The notes under the pieces are model-generated. The model was not told where the DNA came from, did no database searches, and saw nothing but the letters and a program-made list of their open reading frames with translations. Position numbers and translations under genes: made by a program. Shown piece by piece: positions 44,849 to 54,859 of a DNA stretch of 64,000 nt. Source of the stretch: Pohlia nutans (taxonomy: Eukaryota > Streptophyta > Bryopsida > Bryales > Mniaceae). The stretch covers positions 12,927,001-12,991,000 of the forward strand of contig CM040088.1 in assembly GCA_022496805.1 (NCBI GenBank), written 5' to 3'. Position 1 is the first letter of the stretch, and each line of letters starts with the position of its first letter.

Positions 44849-46051
44849 ATGAAGATCTACGGCATGTGGTTCTCAAATGCCACAAGTAGAGTGTTGGCAA
44901 CTTTGTATGAAAAGGAAGTTGATTTCGAAATTATTCCTGTGGATATTATGAAAGGAGAGCAAAAAAAACCTGAATTTCTTACTATGCAGGTATACAATGA
45001 TTACTAAATCAATACATTTTGCTTTTCAATCAATTGATTTAGATAAATACAAACCATTCTTTAAATAGATGATGAGTTACAAAAACTTTTGATGATTGAA
45101 TGTACTGAGAATACTGTGTATTTTTCCTTCATTTCTTAGACTAATGTTGCAAACCTCTACATAAATATTGTTATTCGTTACATCCTATATACAATCGATA
45201 GCAACATAATATGAAAATGTTGGATTTTCAAACCAAAAATCAAATAAAATTACTCAAGTTAATGGTATCTAAGGTTGAAAATAATCAAATTAAAATAACA
45301 TGATTATTTTATAAAAAGAAGTTGCAATACTTTTACAGTATTATCATTTTGGCAAAATTTTCATTAATAATTTTTAATTTTGGTTATCTTTCAGCCATTT
45401 GGCCAAATTCCTGTACTTGAGGATGAAGATTTCAAATTATATGGTAAAACAACTCTTTTCTATATTTGATTTTGTTGAATTAAGATCAAAAAAGCATGGC
45501 CTTAATACCAGATGAATGCAATATGTATTATAATATTTTTTAAATCATCGTGAATTGTGTGGATTTCATAGTCACGTGCATGTATGAGGTATATTTGTGA
45601 TAAAAACGCGGATAAAGGCACCAAACTATTTGGTACAACTTTAAAGGATAGAGCTATGGTCGAGCAATGGTTGGAAATTGAGAGTCAAGAATGTATAGGT
45701 CCAATGTTGGATCTTGTCAACCAAGTGTTTTTTGGTCCTCTGTTCCATGGAAAGGCACCTGATGAAAGTGTAGTGAAAGTACTTATGGAGAAACTTGGTA
45801 AAGTTCTTGATGTGTATGATGCCCAATTGTCCAAAAACAAGTATTTAGCCGGAGACTTCATTAGTCTAGCTGACATTTCTCATTTACCGGTTTGCAATTA
45901 TTATTTCAATATTGCCCAACAACACAATTTATTGAAAACAAGGAAATATGTCAATGGATGGTGGCAAGATATTTCTAATCGTCCTTCTTGGAAAAAAGTA
46001 GTTGAAAAGGCGATGCCATACATTGAAGCATGGAAAGCAGCAATGAAATAA
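44849..46051 (+). CDS. Glutathione S-transferase, phi class, with damaged intron 2 acceptor
   Basis: Conjugates glutathione to electrophiles; phi GSTs are plant cytosolic dimers. Three exons as expected: 44849-44989, 45395-45443, and the third from 45570 or 45572 to 46051. If exon 3 starts at 45570 the protein is 223 aa, the usual length. The thioredoxin-like domain shows FSNATSRVLATLYEKEVDFE (catalytic Ser region) and PFGQIPVLED; the helical domain has SRACMRYICDK, YDAQLSKNKYLAGDFISLAD and NGWWQDISNRPSWKKV. The ESRA codons that bind glutathione span the exon 2/3 junction. The base pair before the required start is AT, not AG; the nearest AG lies 2 nt downstream and shifts the frame. The locus is AT-rich in its coding part, unlike neighbouring genes. 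Confidence 0.85.
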
Positions 46052-46735
46052 AACTTTCTAAGTTTAGTTGTTCAATTCAACCAAGGACACCTAATTACAA
46101 TGATTTTTATTTATACAAACAATACCTTCAAGTCATCTCAGACAATTTGATTTAAATTTGATGTAAATTTGTAATTGAGTATTTGTAGCATTGATTTTAA
46201 AATTCAAATGATTTGTTTAAAAAAAATTGTTGATATGAGAATTTATGTTTCCAATTCATTTAATATACATTAGGTCTTCATTATTGTATATAAAGTTTAG
46301 GTTCATCAAATACAAAGTTGAATTAACTTCACATCAACTTGTAAGCTTGAAGCTAACACATTGAAACAATGAATATGTGATTAGATAAATCAACATTTGC
46401 TAAGTCTAACATTAGTTTGTCCATACTACAGATGCAAGGTCTACCACAACTTTTCACTCTTAATTAACAAAACAAAACAACAAAATTACACAACAAGAAT
46501 TGATGATTGTCAATTCCTTCAATGCACACAATAAGAGAGTTGGTGATTGTCAACCCCATTAAATCCACAACCCAAATGTAAGGTTTCATATTTTGTATAT
46601 CGTTTTAACCCCTAAAAGACTGTTCTACATTTAGGGTATTGAGTAACATTAACACAAAATTAGGTTATGGGAAATTATTCTTGTTTTAATTCACATTTTT
46701 GTTGTTTTTTTACATTTGAATCATTCAATAGTTCA

Positions 46736-47312
46736 TTAACCCCTAATTGCCTAAGCGTCCATTTTTTGAACGATGTACAGATTTCATCCATAATTTCTCA
46801 TCCGTCATGCACTTATAGCAGTGTGGAATTTTTACTGTAGATTCTATGGGAAGTTAGCTTCATGCATATGTGAATTGATTAGAATGGGGATGATTTGTGA
46901 ATTTTTTATGCCTCATTTCATGTTGTAGTGATTCACCCAAAATTTTGAAGATTTCAGTGTAAAAGTGCTCTAAAAAAAGTCAACTCATAAAATTAAGCAA
47001 CCAAAAAATCTCCAAAAATCACTACATTTAGAGTATTACATTTCAACCAATCACAAAAAAATTCATCCATAGATTGTCAATATCTTATTCGTAATTGAAT
47101 TACAAAATAATTTTGAATTTCACGTTTCAAATTTCATACAAAATTATTGGTAATAGCAATCATAGATCTAACCGTATGGATAGAATCTAAAATTCATAAT
47201 GTACAACTTTTATTCATATATCAAGTTCAAAATATCCCTCTAAGTTGCATTTTATAATGCATATTTGCAAAACTGCCGAATTTGGAGAGGGCTCTAGGCA
47301 TTTAGGGGTTAA
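46736..47312. mobile_element. TTAA MITE, family 'K' reference copy
   Basis: Left edge TTAACCCCTAATTGCCTAAG, right edge TAGGCATTTAGGGGTTAA, with TTAA on both sides; 577 bp. Homologous to 13341-13787 (same orientation), 16984-17573 and 54860-55435 (reverse). No coding potential. A solitary TTAACCCCTAAAAGACTG end occurs at 46605. Confidence 0.85.
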
Positions 47313-48376
47313 ACAGACGGAAAATAAAATAAAAGACATATGTCCATAAAAGATTCTCAGACCTTCAATAAGGTTATTGTAATTCTAGTTACGATCTACT
47401 TATTATGAAGTGATTCAAATGTTGTTAATAGAAAGTAGCAAAGGTAGAACTAGTGTTATGACTGAGATTCTACATTAAATAGTCACATCCAAATTATATG
47501 GAACTAATCCAGTGTTGTGTTCGATGAACCTAGTATTTGTAAACAATATTTGTAAATTCACATTTGTAGTTTCTAAAATTTGTATGTATTCAAAGTCCAA
47601 CTTCGTTTTGGTAAAGATGCTATTTTCACATGTAGCAATCACAGAAAAGACATTCATGAATTTCTAAAGGATTTCTTAATAGCATAGAAAAAATTCATAA
47701 CTAACTCCACAATGGTGCAAAATGACCCCACTAGATTGCTTCAAAACAAAGAACCAATAAACTTGAGACCCAAATAACTCAAAAGCTCCCCACGTATGGA
47801 AGTTGTGAAAATAGCGGCAAAAAGAATCCTAAACATACCAGTAATGTGAGATTCTAAAAACCACTGGAAGTATAAAAAGCCAAACATGATGTCGATTGAA
47901 ACGCCTTTGAACTTTGCTGTGGAGTCTCAAATGAAGAGACTTGTCATTCACAAACAGAAACTGGAGTTCTTTATAATCCAGGCCATGAGAATTTGCCTAA
48001 ACACGCCCAAATGACATGCGTTCACCACATACATTTCTTTGTAACATGGATTCGTTTTTGAAGTGCTGATGCCCCATTCATTTCTTCACATCTTCCGCTG
48101 CTCATAGTTTCATAATCAAGTAAACAAAAGTTCTCAGGGACCAGGCTTCAGTGTAAAGAAGTTCCCCAGACTCCCAAAATCAGAGTTCATTTCTCGATTA
48201 CGAATTTATCACCAGCTCCAACAACAGCCAATATCGCACCTTCCAACATTTGCAAGAGGGAAGGTCATAAGTGACAACACAACCAACCAATGGACACACC
48301 AAACAAACCTCAAACCTGTACTTTGGAGCACACATGCTTGATTGATATTCATGAGAACTAGGTTTAGATACTAAAT
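47313..48376. other. Region downstream of RPL12
   Basis: No gene recognised. The part adjoining 48376 probably includes the RPL12 3' UTR. Confidence 0.45.
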
Positions 48377-50073
48377 CTAAGCCTCCGGAATCTCGACCTC
48401 GCCATCGTCAATCTCGGTCGTCAAGTCCTTGGGATCCTTGTGATCTACTGTGCAACCTACAGACACACAAGTCCCCAAAATCTCCTTCACAGTGCCAGCC
48501 ATCTCCTTCGCCATTGACCGAGGCGCCATGATCTTGGCAATCTCGATCACATCGTCGAGCGAGATGTTACCGTTGTGCTTAATGTTCTTCGTCTTCTTCC
48601 TGTCTCGCTCCGGCTCCTTCAGGGCCTTGATCACCAGGGCAGCAGCACTCGGCACCACTGCTACTTTCGCCTGTACCACATCCCACCACATCACCATCAT
48701 GTCAGCATCGAAGCTTCAATTACGGAAGAGCTCAAGCACCTCTGCCATGTCAAAAGATCATACTGGAATAAAGACACCCAGGTAGTCCTTCAGTGAATGA
48801 CATACCTGCCGATTCTGCACAGTGAGCTTTACTGTCACTCGCAGACCCTTCCAGTCCCTCGCCGTCTCCTTGGCGATGTCCTCACCCACCTTCTTTGGTG
48901 ACAGACCTAGAGGACCAATCTTGGGTGCCAGGGACGAGGCGGCACCGACCTCTCCTCCTGCATCACACCATTTCACGACAACGTCAGCCTCAACCAAACA
49001 GTGCCAAAGCAAAACAGTACCAACCGCTGGAATAGGGCTGCCCTATGTTTCTGTGCAACTCCCTTGGGCAAGGTCAAGGTCGATGTTGGACAGAGAATGT
49101 GCGGATACCCAGGGAATACAAACTGTAATAGCGTACTCCCAGGAAACCCTAAAGGGCTGTGTTTCTATCTTTGCGTCCACGATACACGACGATTATGAGA
49201 AAAAGAAAAACAGAAGACACGGGGCCCATTTCCTACGGATTCACACCAAACATGAACGCTCAGGGAATACAAACTGGACAACACGCTCTTCCAGAGCCGC
49301 GAGGACTGCTGTCACGCACAATTCCATTTTCATCTTCGCGTCCATGTTACACAAGAAGGCCAGAAATAGACAAGGTAAGACTCATATTCAGCGCCTAAGG
49401 CAAGCACATCATACACCTCATATTAAAAATACGATTGAAATATCCCATTCCATATCTTGAAGATTATCATCTATTTAGGTTGAATTAGGATGTTTCTCGG
49501 TTACAATCCCTTCCAAAACAGTCAAACGGATATGAGATATTTCAAAGGCCAATGCAGCACATTCATGTTCTATTGTAGCACGGCACGGCACTTACAAACA
49601 AACTATCAGCGGGCACAACATGGAAAACTAGAATCAGTGCATCAGATTTAAAAAGCTCTTTAGAAAATCCTCACGGATTATAGGCGTTGGATCTAGGTTT
49701 CGCATCACCAGCACTGATTGACTCTAGCTTCCGCACCCTTTGACAAGGAACCTTAAACTGTGGCAATAACGACACGGACATCATATTCACAAAAACTGTC
49801 CCTGGCGGTCAGAGGGCGCAAAACAAAAAGCCCCGAAATATCAAAACAGGCGAGAAATCAAATCTTCCCAAAGACGTGGAAATCATACCAATCTCTTGAG
49901 AGCAATGGCTGACGCGACACCCGCCAGCAAAATTTGGCCAACAAGGTCATGACGGCCTAACCCTAATTTCAACTCAACTCAGGCCACAAAAGAAAGACAA
50001 GAGCGAAAGGAGGAGTACCGGTGACGCGCACATAGACCTCGACAATCTGCGTGGGGTCCAATTTGGGCGGCAT
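48377..50073 (-). CDS. RPL12: 60S ribosomal protein L12 (uL11)
   Basis: Builds the base of the ribosomal P-stalk that contacts elongation factors. Three exons: 50073-50019, 48957-48806, 48670-48377; 501 nt, 166 aa, the standard eukaryotic length. Near-canonical sequence throughout: [115 protein letters not shown] and the terminal [12 protein letters not shown]. The first intron is about 1.06 kb and contains a tandem duplication; the second is 135 bp. Telo-box motifs lie about 115 bp upstream of the start, typical of ribosomal protein genes. The function is certain; only UTR limits are unknown. Confidence 0.96.
49085..49365. repeat. ~175 bp diverged tandem duplication in RPL12 intron 1
   Basis: AGGGAATACAAACTGTAATA recurs as AGGGAATACAAACTGGACAA about 150-175 bp later, with a shared later block (TTTGCGTCCACGATACAC / CTTCGCGTCCATGTTACAC). 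Confidence 0.6.
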
Positions 50074-50179
50074 GGTTGCTGAGGAAGATCTTGCTACAGC
50101 TTGGGGTGACGAAGAGCAGCGCGCTGGCTGGAAGGCAGCGCAGGAGAGAAAGAGAGTTTGCTCCACGCTCCCTGCGCTG

Positions 50180-50196
50180 TTTAGGGCTTAGGGTTT
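50180..50196 (-). promoter_or_regulatory. Paired telo-box of RPL12
   Basis: TTTAGGG and TTAGGGTTT on the plus strand give AAACCCTAA and CCCTAAA for the minus-strand gene, about 107-125 bp before its ATG. Telo-boxes are recurrent in promoters or leaders of plant ribosomal protein genes. Confidence 0.7.
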
Positions 50197-50529
50197 CCCC
50201 TCTCATACCCGTCGTATGTGAAACCCTGCGATACCCGGAACCCCCCTACATGGATGAACCCCTGGTCACTAGCCCCCAACATCCTCAGCCCTCGATGCAA
50301 CCAGCGCAAGATCTAATGTCAGAGCCATTGAGAACGAGTGGGGAACGAAAAGGGAGAACAAGCCTGCTGGGAGCAATTGGAAAACAAATAATACAGTTAT
50401 CCCTAAAGTCGAGAAAAAAACTTCCACAAAAGGAATGGCAAGACAGAAGTGAGTTTTTTTAGCTTGAAAGACGGCGAAAATGAGTTTTCGGGCTCTTTTA
50501 ATTTCGACCAATACTCACTCATTCATAAA

Positions 50530-50787
50530 AAATTTAGGACCCCACGGATTTTAAACGATTTCCGTGTGACATCCAATATTTCATGGGTTCGTGCATTTTT
50601 CGCACGGATTCAACATGGATTCTGCACTTTGTTAAATAACAAAAAGAGTGAATTCAAAATCCATGCGGATTCAATGCATAATTAGCGCGAAATCCGTGCG
50701 GAATTCGTGCGAAAAATCCACGCATCCATGAGATGTCGGACTTCGCATGGTAATTGTTAAAAATCACTAGGGTCCTAAATTCCTGAT
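50530..50787. mobile_element. Foldback MITE copy 3
   Basis: AATTTAGGACCCCACGGATT and the inverse ending GGTCCTAAATTCCTGAT, with the CATGGGTTCGTGCA core of copies 1 and 2. The outermost left bases are lost. Inserted upstream of RPL12. Confidence 0.8.
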
Positions 50788-50999
50788 GTGCTAACAATGC
50801 TCTGCATTGTTAAAGGGATTCACACCTTGAACTTCCTCGATGCTTGAGAAGCTCCCGCATACCTCACACAAGTTTCCGAGGGAGAATCTCTATGTACCCC
50901 CACGCCAAGCAAATGCTCAAAGATACCAAGCAAGCCGCTGCTTCATATCAGAGACGGAAAATGAAAGTTATTTACAAAACAAAAATGCCGGTCAAAAGA

Positions 51000-52077
51000 C
51001 AGACTACCTAGCTTCAACATTACGGATAACTCTAATGGTTGCGGTATTTTATATGTTTTTTTTTTTTTTTTGTTTTTTTTTATTTTTACACAAACTATGG
51101 ATCATACTTGACTCTACAAAATCTCATCCTTGTAGAAAATTAATCATTGTGTTGTAAAATATATTGTTTTGTGCAACCCAATACTTATTTTATTGGGTCT
51201 TGTTTTAAACAGGGACTATCCATCGTATTCAAAAAACAACACTTTTTGCTAATATAACCCTTTTTACGCTATTAGGTTATAGTTTGTGATATTTTGGAAT
51301 AGTTCTAAAATAATCTTGACATCTTCTTTTTGAATAGTTTAAAACTATTGACTTTTGATAATTAAAAAATTAGTTTGGAAAAAAAGAAAATTGTGAGGAA
51401 AAAACAAAAAAAAAAACACTTCCAAAGCCTATTATATCTACCAATACCTTGTTTTAAGTGGTAATGGTAGATAGAAATGTAAAAGAAGTTATTGTATAGA
51501 AAATAAATAAAAAATCATACACCATTTTCTTTGTATCTTTAAATTCTTTGTTGACAACTTCTTTGAATCTTCTTTATCTCTTGTGTCTCTAAACTTTCAA
51601 AGTTCTCTCTAGTAAATAACCCTAAAGAATAAGAAACTACCGGTATTGAATATTAGATAGGTTTTAAATGAATGATTCTCACACTAGGACAAGAATGTCA
51701 TGTAGCATTTTGATTTATTTTTTTATTGGACTTCATTGTTTAGGTTGGCCATTATGCCCCTTTAGGCAACTCCCCTTCTCTTATAAGGCCAATGTTTAAT
51801 TTCATGTAATGCATTTCAATAAAATAAGAATTGTTATGATTCAATTCGGTTCAAGAAAATTTTGTAGTCTTCAATAGAAGGAATGTTTGATGTGATTTTT
51901 AAAAAGTAATTACATTTGTCGAGTTCAATTTATTTTTTAAAAACAATTTATAATGATTTTTCTTAATACAAGTATGAATTGCAATACTACCTAAGTTTTT
52001 GGAGCTTTTATTAAACTTATAAAAATACATCCATATATACATTGGAAGAGGATAAGTTTTTGGTGTATGTATGTATG
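51000..52077. other. AT-rich intergenic DNA
   Basis: T-rich tract near 51057-51085. No gene recognised; ORFs here are low-complexity. Confidence 0.5.
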
Positions 52078-52379
52078 TGATTACTACAATCTTTGTAAAA
52101 TCTCCATAAAATACACATTTAAAGCAATAAACACTATTGCTATACAATATGCCGGATCAATCTTTCTACATAAAAGGCAAATAGAAAACAACCAACCAAT
52201 ACCAACATAATAAGAATACACAAAACTAAAAAAAAGGGGGGGGGAGTAGTGGTGAAGACCACTGCTGATTACTCATTTTGAAGACTAGCTTAGTGCAAGC
52301 ACTTGTCTCAAGGGCAAGATAGGGCCGGTTGGTTGGTACAAATTTCCTGTCATGACAACTCACCAGCAACACCAAGTCA

Positions 52380-52490
52380 TCTATATCACATCACTGCTCA
52401 AACAGACCCAACGAGAATCGAACCCGGACCACACAATTGTGATACATCGCCTTTCACCAACTAACCAAAGAACTCATGACTTGGCGATAT
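52380..52490 (-). other. tRNA-like sequence in outer LINE 3' UTR, antisense to the element
   Basis: On the minus strand, a box A-like TTGGTTAGTTGGTGAAAGG and a box B match GGTTCGATTCT are about 35 bp apart, within outer arms CCAAGTCAT/ATGACTTGG that pair. It resembles the tRNA-derived head of a SINE but is embedded in the LINE tail. It is not a functional tRNA, since a normal acceptor stem and anticodon arm cannot be drawn. Confidence 0.5.
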
Positions 52491-52737
52491 TACTAAATAC
52501 AAAAGCATAGATAGATAGATATGAACTCCGGTCCTCTTTCGAGGCCGTCGTGAATAAAGTGTCTGTTCGTCTTGACAATGAGCCAGTGCCCACCGGACAA
52601 AGGGCCATTGGTGCAAGACTACTCTCACCTTTCGGGAATAGACACTTTAGTGACCATAAATAAGTACTAGTAACACTAGTAACATTGATTAGTTAAATCC
52701 CGTGTGGGTATAAATTGGTGTTTGTTTTGTTGATGGT

Positions 52738-52850
52738 CGCCAAGTCATGGTTCCAAGGTTGGTTGGAGAGGGACGTTTGTATTACAATTAGACGGTCCGG
52801 GTTCGATTCCCGTTGAGTCCGTTTGAGCGCTATTGTGATATACATGACTT
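52738..52850 (+). other. tRNA-like sequence in inner LINE 3' UTR, antisense to the element
   Basis: The matching copy in the inner LINE: CCAAGTCATG, then a box A-like AAGGTTGGTTGGAGAGGG and box B GGTTCGATTCC, closed by CATGACTTGG. Box B is a perfect consensus here. Same orientation relative to its LINE as the outer copy, so it is part of the family's 3' UTR. Confidence 0.5.
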
Positions 52851-53139
52851 GGTGCTGCTAGTGAATTCATCATAGGCAAGAAAGTTTGTACCAACCAACC
52901 GGCCCCGTCCCATCTACCTGAGACAAGTGTTTACTTTGAGCTAGTGAAAAATACAAAGAAATAAATAGTGGTCTTCACCATTACCCTCCTTTTCTTTGTT
53001 AGTTTTATTTTGTTCAGTAATTTATTGGTAATGGTTGGTTATTTTTTATTTTCCTTTTATGTAGAATAATTGATCCGGCATGTTGTATAGCAATGGTATT
53101 TATTTCTTTGAATGTGTGCTTAATGGTGGTTTCTGATAG

Positions 53140-54369
53140 TTAAAATTTTGTTTCAAGGAGTTTCATTGAAGGAGTATGCGTTGTACCTCTAGCTCCTGCT
53201 GTGATGACTATGAGTGGATCGACTTTCCAACCTAGATTAATGATGTTATTAATAAGTGGTTGGTATTTCTGATTTTTATTTTCAATTGTTTCTTGTGGGA
53301 ACCTGTCGTTACAGTATGTAAATTCAATAAATTGAATTGTGAGGTTGTCTCCTGGGTTTGATGGTGGGTCATTGTTGTACGGGAGTCCTTTTACGTAGAG
53401 GATGTCTGGTTTGAATCTAGCGTTGTAGTGACATCTTTGTTGTTCACATGAACATGGTAGCAGCCATGGAGGTACTGTGTTTTCTTGGGGGTTGTTGTTA
53501 AATGTTCCTGCGTTCATGAGTGTGTAACATCTGGATTTTTGTGATGAAAGGATTAGTTTTCTTAATTCCCATACTGCTTTATTATGTCTTTTGACTCTAA
53601 TGGCGTGTATATGATGATGGTTGCATTTTAGAAGTACGTGTAGCCATGTGTCTGCATCTTCAAAGTTACAGATAGAACATGTGATTGAGGGGAATCTTTC
53701 TCTACCAAAGAATAGTTGTTTTCTTGCATTACCCATGTATTGACCGCTACGAAATTTTAAGATGTTTGTTTTTTGTGAGTCTGTGATTGTAGGGTTGGAC
53801 CAGAATGCATTGGATAGTTCATTATCGATATTTGGGTTCATAGTCCATTTGCTAATGTTAGGAAATTGGGTTGCCATTATTTCTAGGTTATTTTCTTGGT
53901 CGTCTTTGGTTATATATGTTTGGAGACATCTGACAGGACCTTTGTCTGGCCGTTTTGTAGGTCCTGGCCATATATCTTTTTGGAAGTAGAATGGTGTGGT
54001 ATGTGCAAATTCATATGATTTTGTAGCAACGGAGTAGTTTTTTCTGGCTCCCATTTTTGCAAGTTTATCCACTTGTTCGTTGCCTTCAATGTTGGTATGA
54101 GCTTTGACTTTGTAGAATGTGGTGGGTTGGATACGGTTTTTTAGCATTTCTACCATGTCTGTTAGTATGGTTTTGTCTGCGTGATTGTTATGCATGGTTG
54201 GATTTTTAATATGTGTGTTTAGATTGTATAGGCTATTGAGGCAATCTGTAAATATGCATGCGGGTTCGTCTGGGTATTTAGTAGTGATTAGTCTGAGTGT
54301 TTTATGGATAGCCATTAGTTCTGCACGGAAGTTTGTCTGTAGACCTGGTAGTCTTTTTGAAATTTGCAT
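53140..54369 (-). CDS. LINE protein fragment: RNase H plus C-terminal nuclease-like region
   Basis: 409 codons, 5'-truncated; in-frame residues continue upstream (KAGYGIYNSTKAD) to a stop near the element's 5' end, so the reverse transcriptase and the first RNase H Asp are missing. RNase H motifs: NFRAELMAI (catalytic Glu), CIFTDCLNSLYN (Asp), YKVKAHTNIEGNEQVDKLAK (His and final Asp). A Cys/His cluster follows (CSICNFEDADTWLHVLLKC), as in other LINE C-termini. The last 110 residues read KPDILYVKGLPY, IQFIEFTYCNDRF, KNQKYQPLI and GWKVDPLIVITAGARG, an arrangement like PD-(D/E)XK endonucleases (inference). The frame is uninterrupted, so the insertion is probably young. Without RT it cannot move itself. 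Confidence 0.8.
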   Translation of the reverse strand: MQISKRLPGLQTNFRAELMAIHKTLRLITTKYPDEPACIFTDCLNSLYNLNTHIKNPTMHNNHADKTILTDMVEMLKNRIQPTTFYKVKAHTNIEGNEQVDKLAKMGARKNYSVATKSYEFAHTTPFYFQKDIWPGPTKRPDKGPVRCLQTYITKDDQENNLEIMATQFPNISKWTMNPNIDNELSNAFWSNPTITDSQKTNILKFRSGQYMGNARKQLFFGRERFPSITCSICNFEDADTWLHVLLKCNHHHIHAIRVKRHNKAVWELRKLILSSQKSRCYTLMNAGTFNNNPQENTVPPWLLPCSCEQQRCHYNARFKPDILYVKGLPYNNDPPSNPGDNLTIQFIEFTYCNDRFPQETIENKNQKYQPLINNIINLGWKVDPLIVITAGARGTTHTPSMKLLETKF

Positions 54370-54859
54370 GTCTGCCTTAGTTGAATTGTATATTCCATAA
54401 CCGGCTTTTTATTTTTTATACAAAAGCATACCTTATACTCAAACAAATACCCAACCATTAGGGCATGGTTACTTTTATTATGTTACTTATTACTAAAGTG
54501 TCCATTCCCGGGAGGAGAGAGTAGTTCTGTTCCAATGGCCCTCTGCCCGGTGGGCACCGGGTCATTGACATTACAAACGGACACTTTATTCACGCCGGCC
54601 TTGAAAGAGGCCCAGAGTTTCTATTATTATTATTATTTGATTACTAAGACGGTTTCACATGCAATTCATGTTCATTTGTAGTCTTTTAATTTAATATTAA
54701 AGAAATTATATATTATAAGAGTTAAATGTATGATATAATATCAAAGTAAAACACATAGAGTTTATGTTCATTTTTAGTCTTTTATTTTTATTAACTACAA
54801 GAAATGTGAATTAAATGTTAGGAAGAAGTGTTCATTAGAATTAAAGAAAGTTAACTAAA

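Larger units (their letters stand above)
52510..54418 (-). mobile_element. Inner LINE copy, inserted in reverse into the outer copy
   Basis: Runs on the minus strand from a truncated 5' end at 54418 to a (TATC)n tail at 52510, preceded by the family terminus. The 12 bp TACAAAAGCATA flanks it (52498-52509 and 54419-54430). It carries the tail end of the LINE protein (53140-54369) and a 3' UTR of about 630 bp homologous, in inverted orientation, to the outer copy. Together they form inverted arms of about 390 bp (52100-52490 against 52735-53125). Confidence 0.85.
52087..54637 (+). mobile_element. Outer LINE copy (5'-truncated 3' end), split by inner copy
   Basis: About 620 bp of LINE 3' region in plus orientation (52087-52509 and 54431-54637), interrupted by the inner copy. 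It ends in the family terminus GACACTTTATTCACGCCGGC, a GAGTTTC and a (TAT)n tail. The 9 bp TGATTACTA flanks it at 52078-52086 and 54638-54646, reading as its target-site duplication. No ORF is retained. Confidence 0.75.

Noticed and set aside
52380..52850. Functional tRNA gene
   Set aside because: Box A and B are present but a cloverleaf with a normal acceptor stem and anticodon arm cannot be drawn, and both copies lie in LINE tails.
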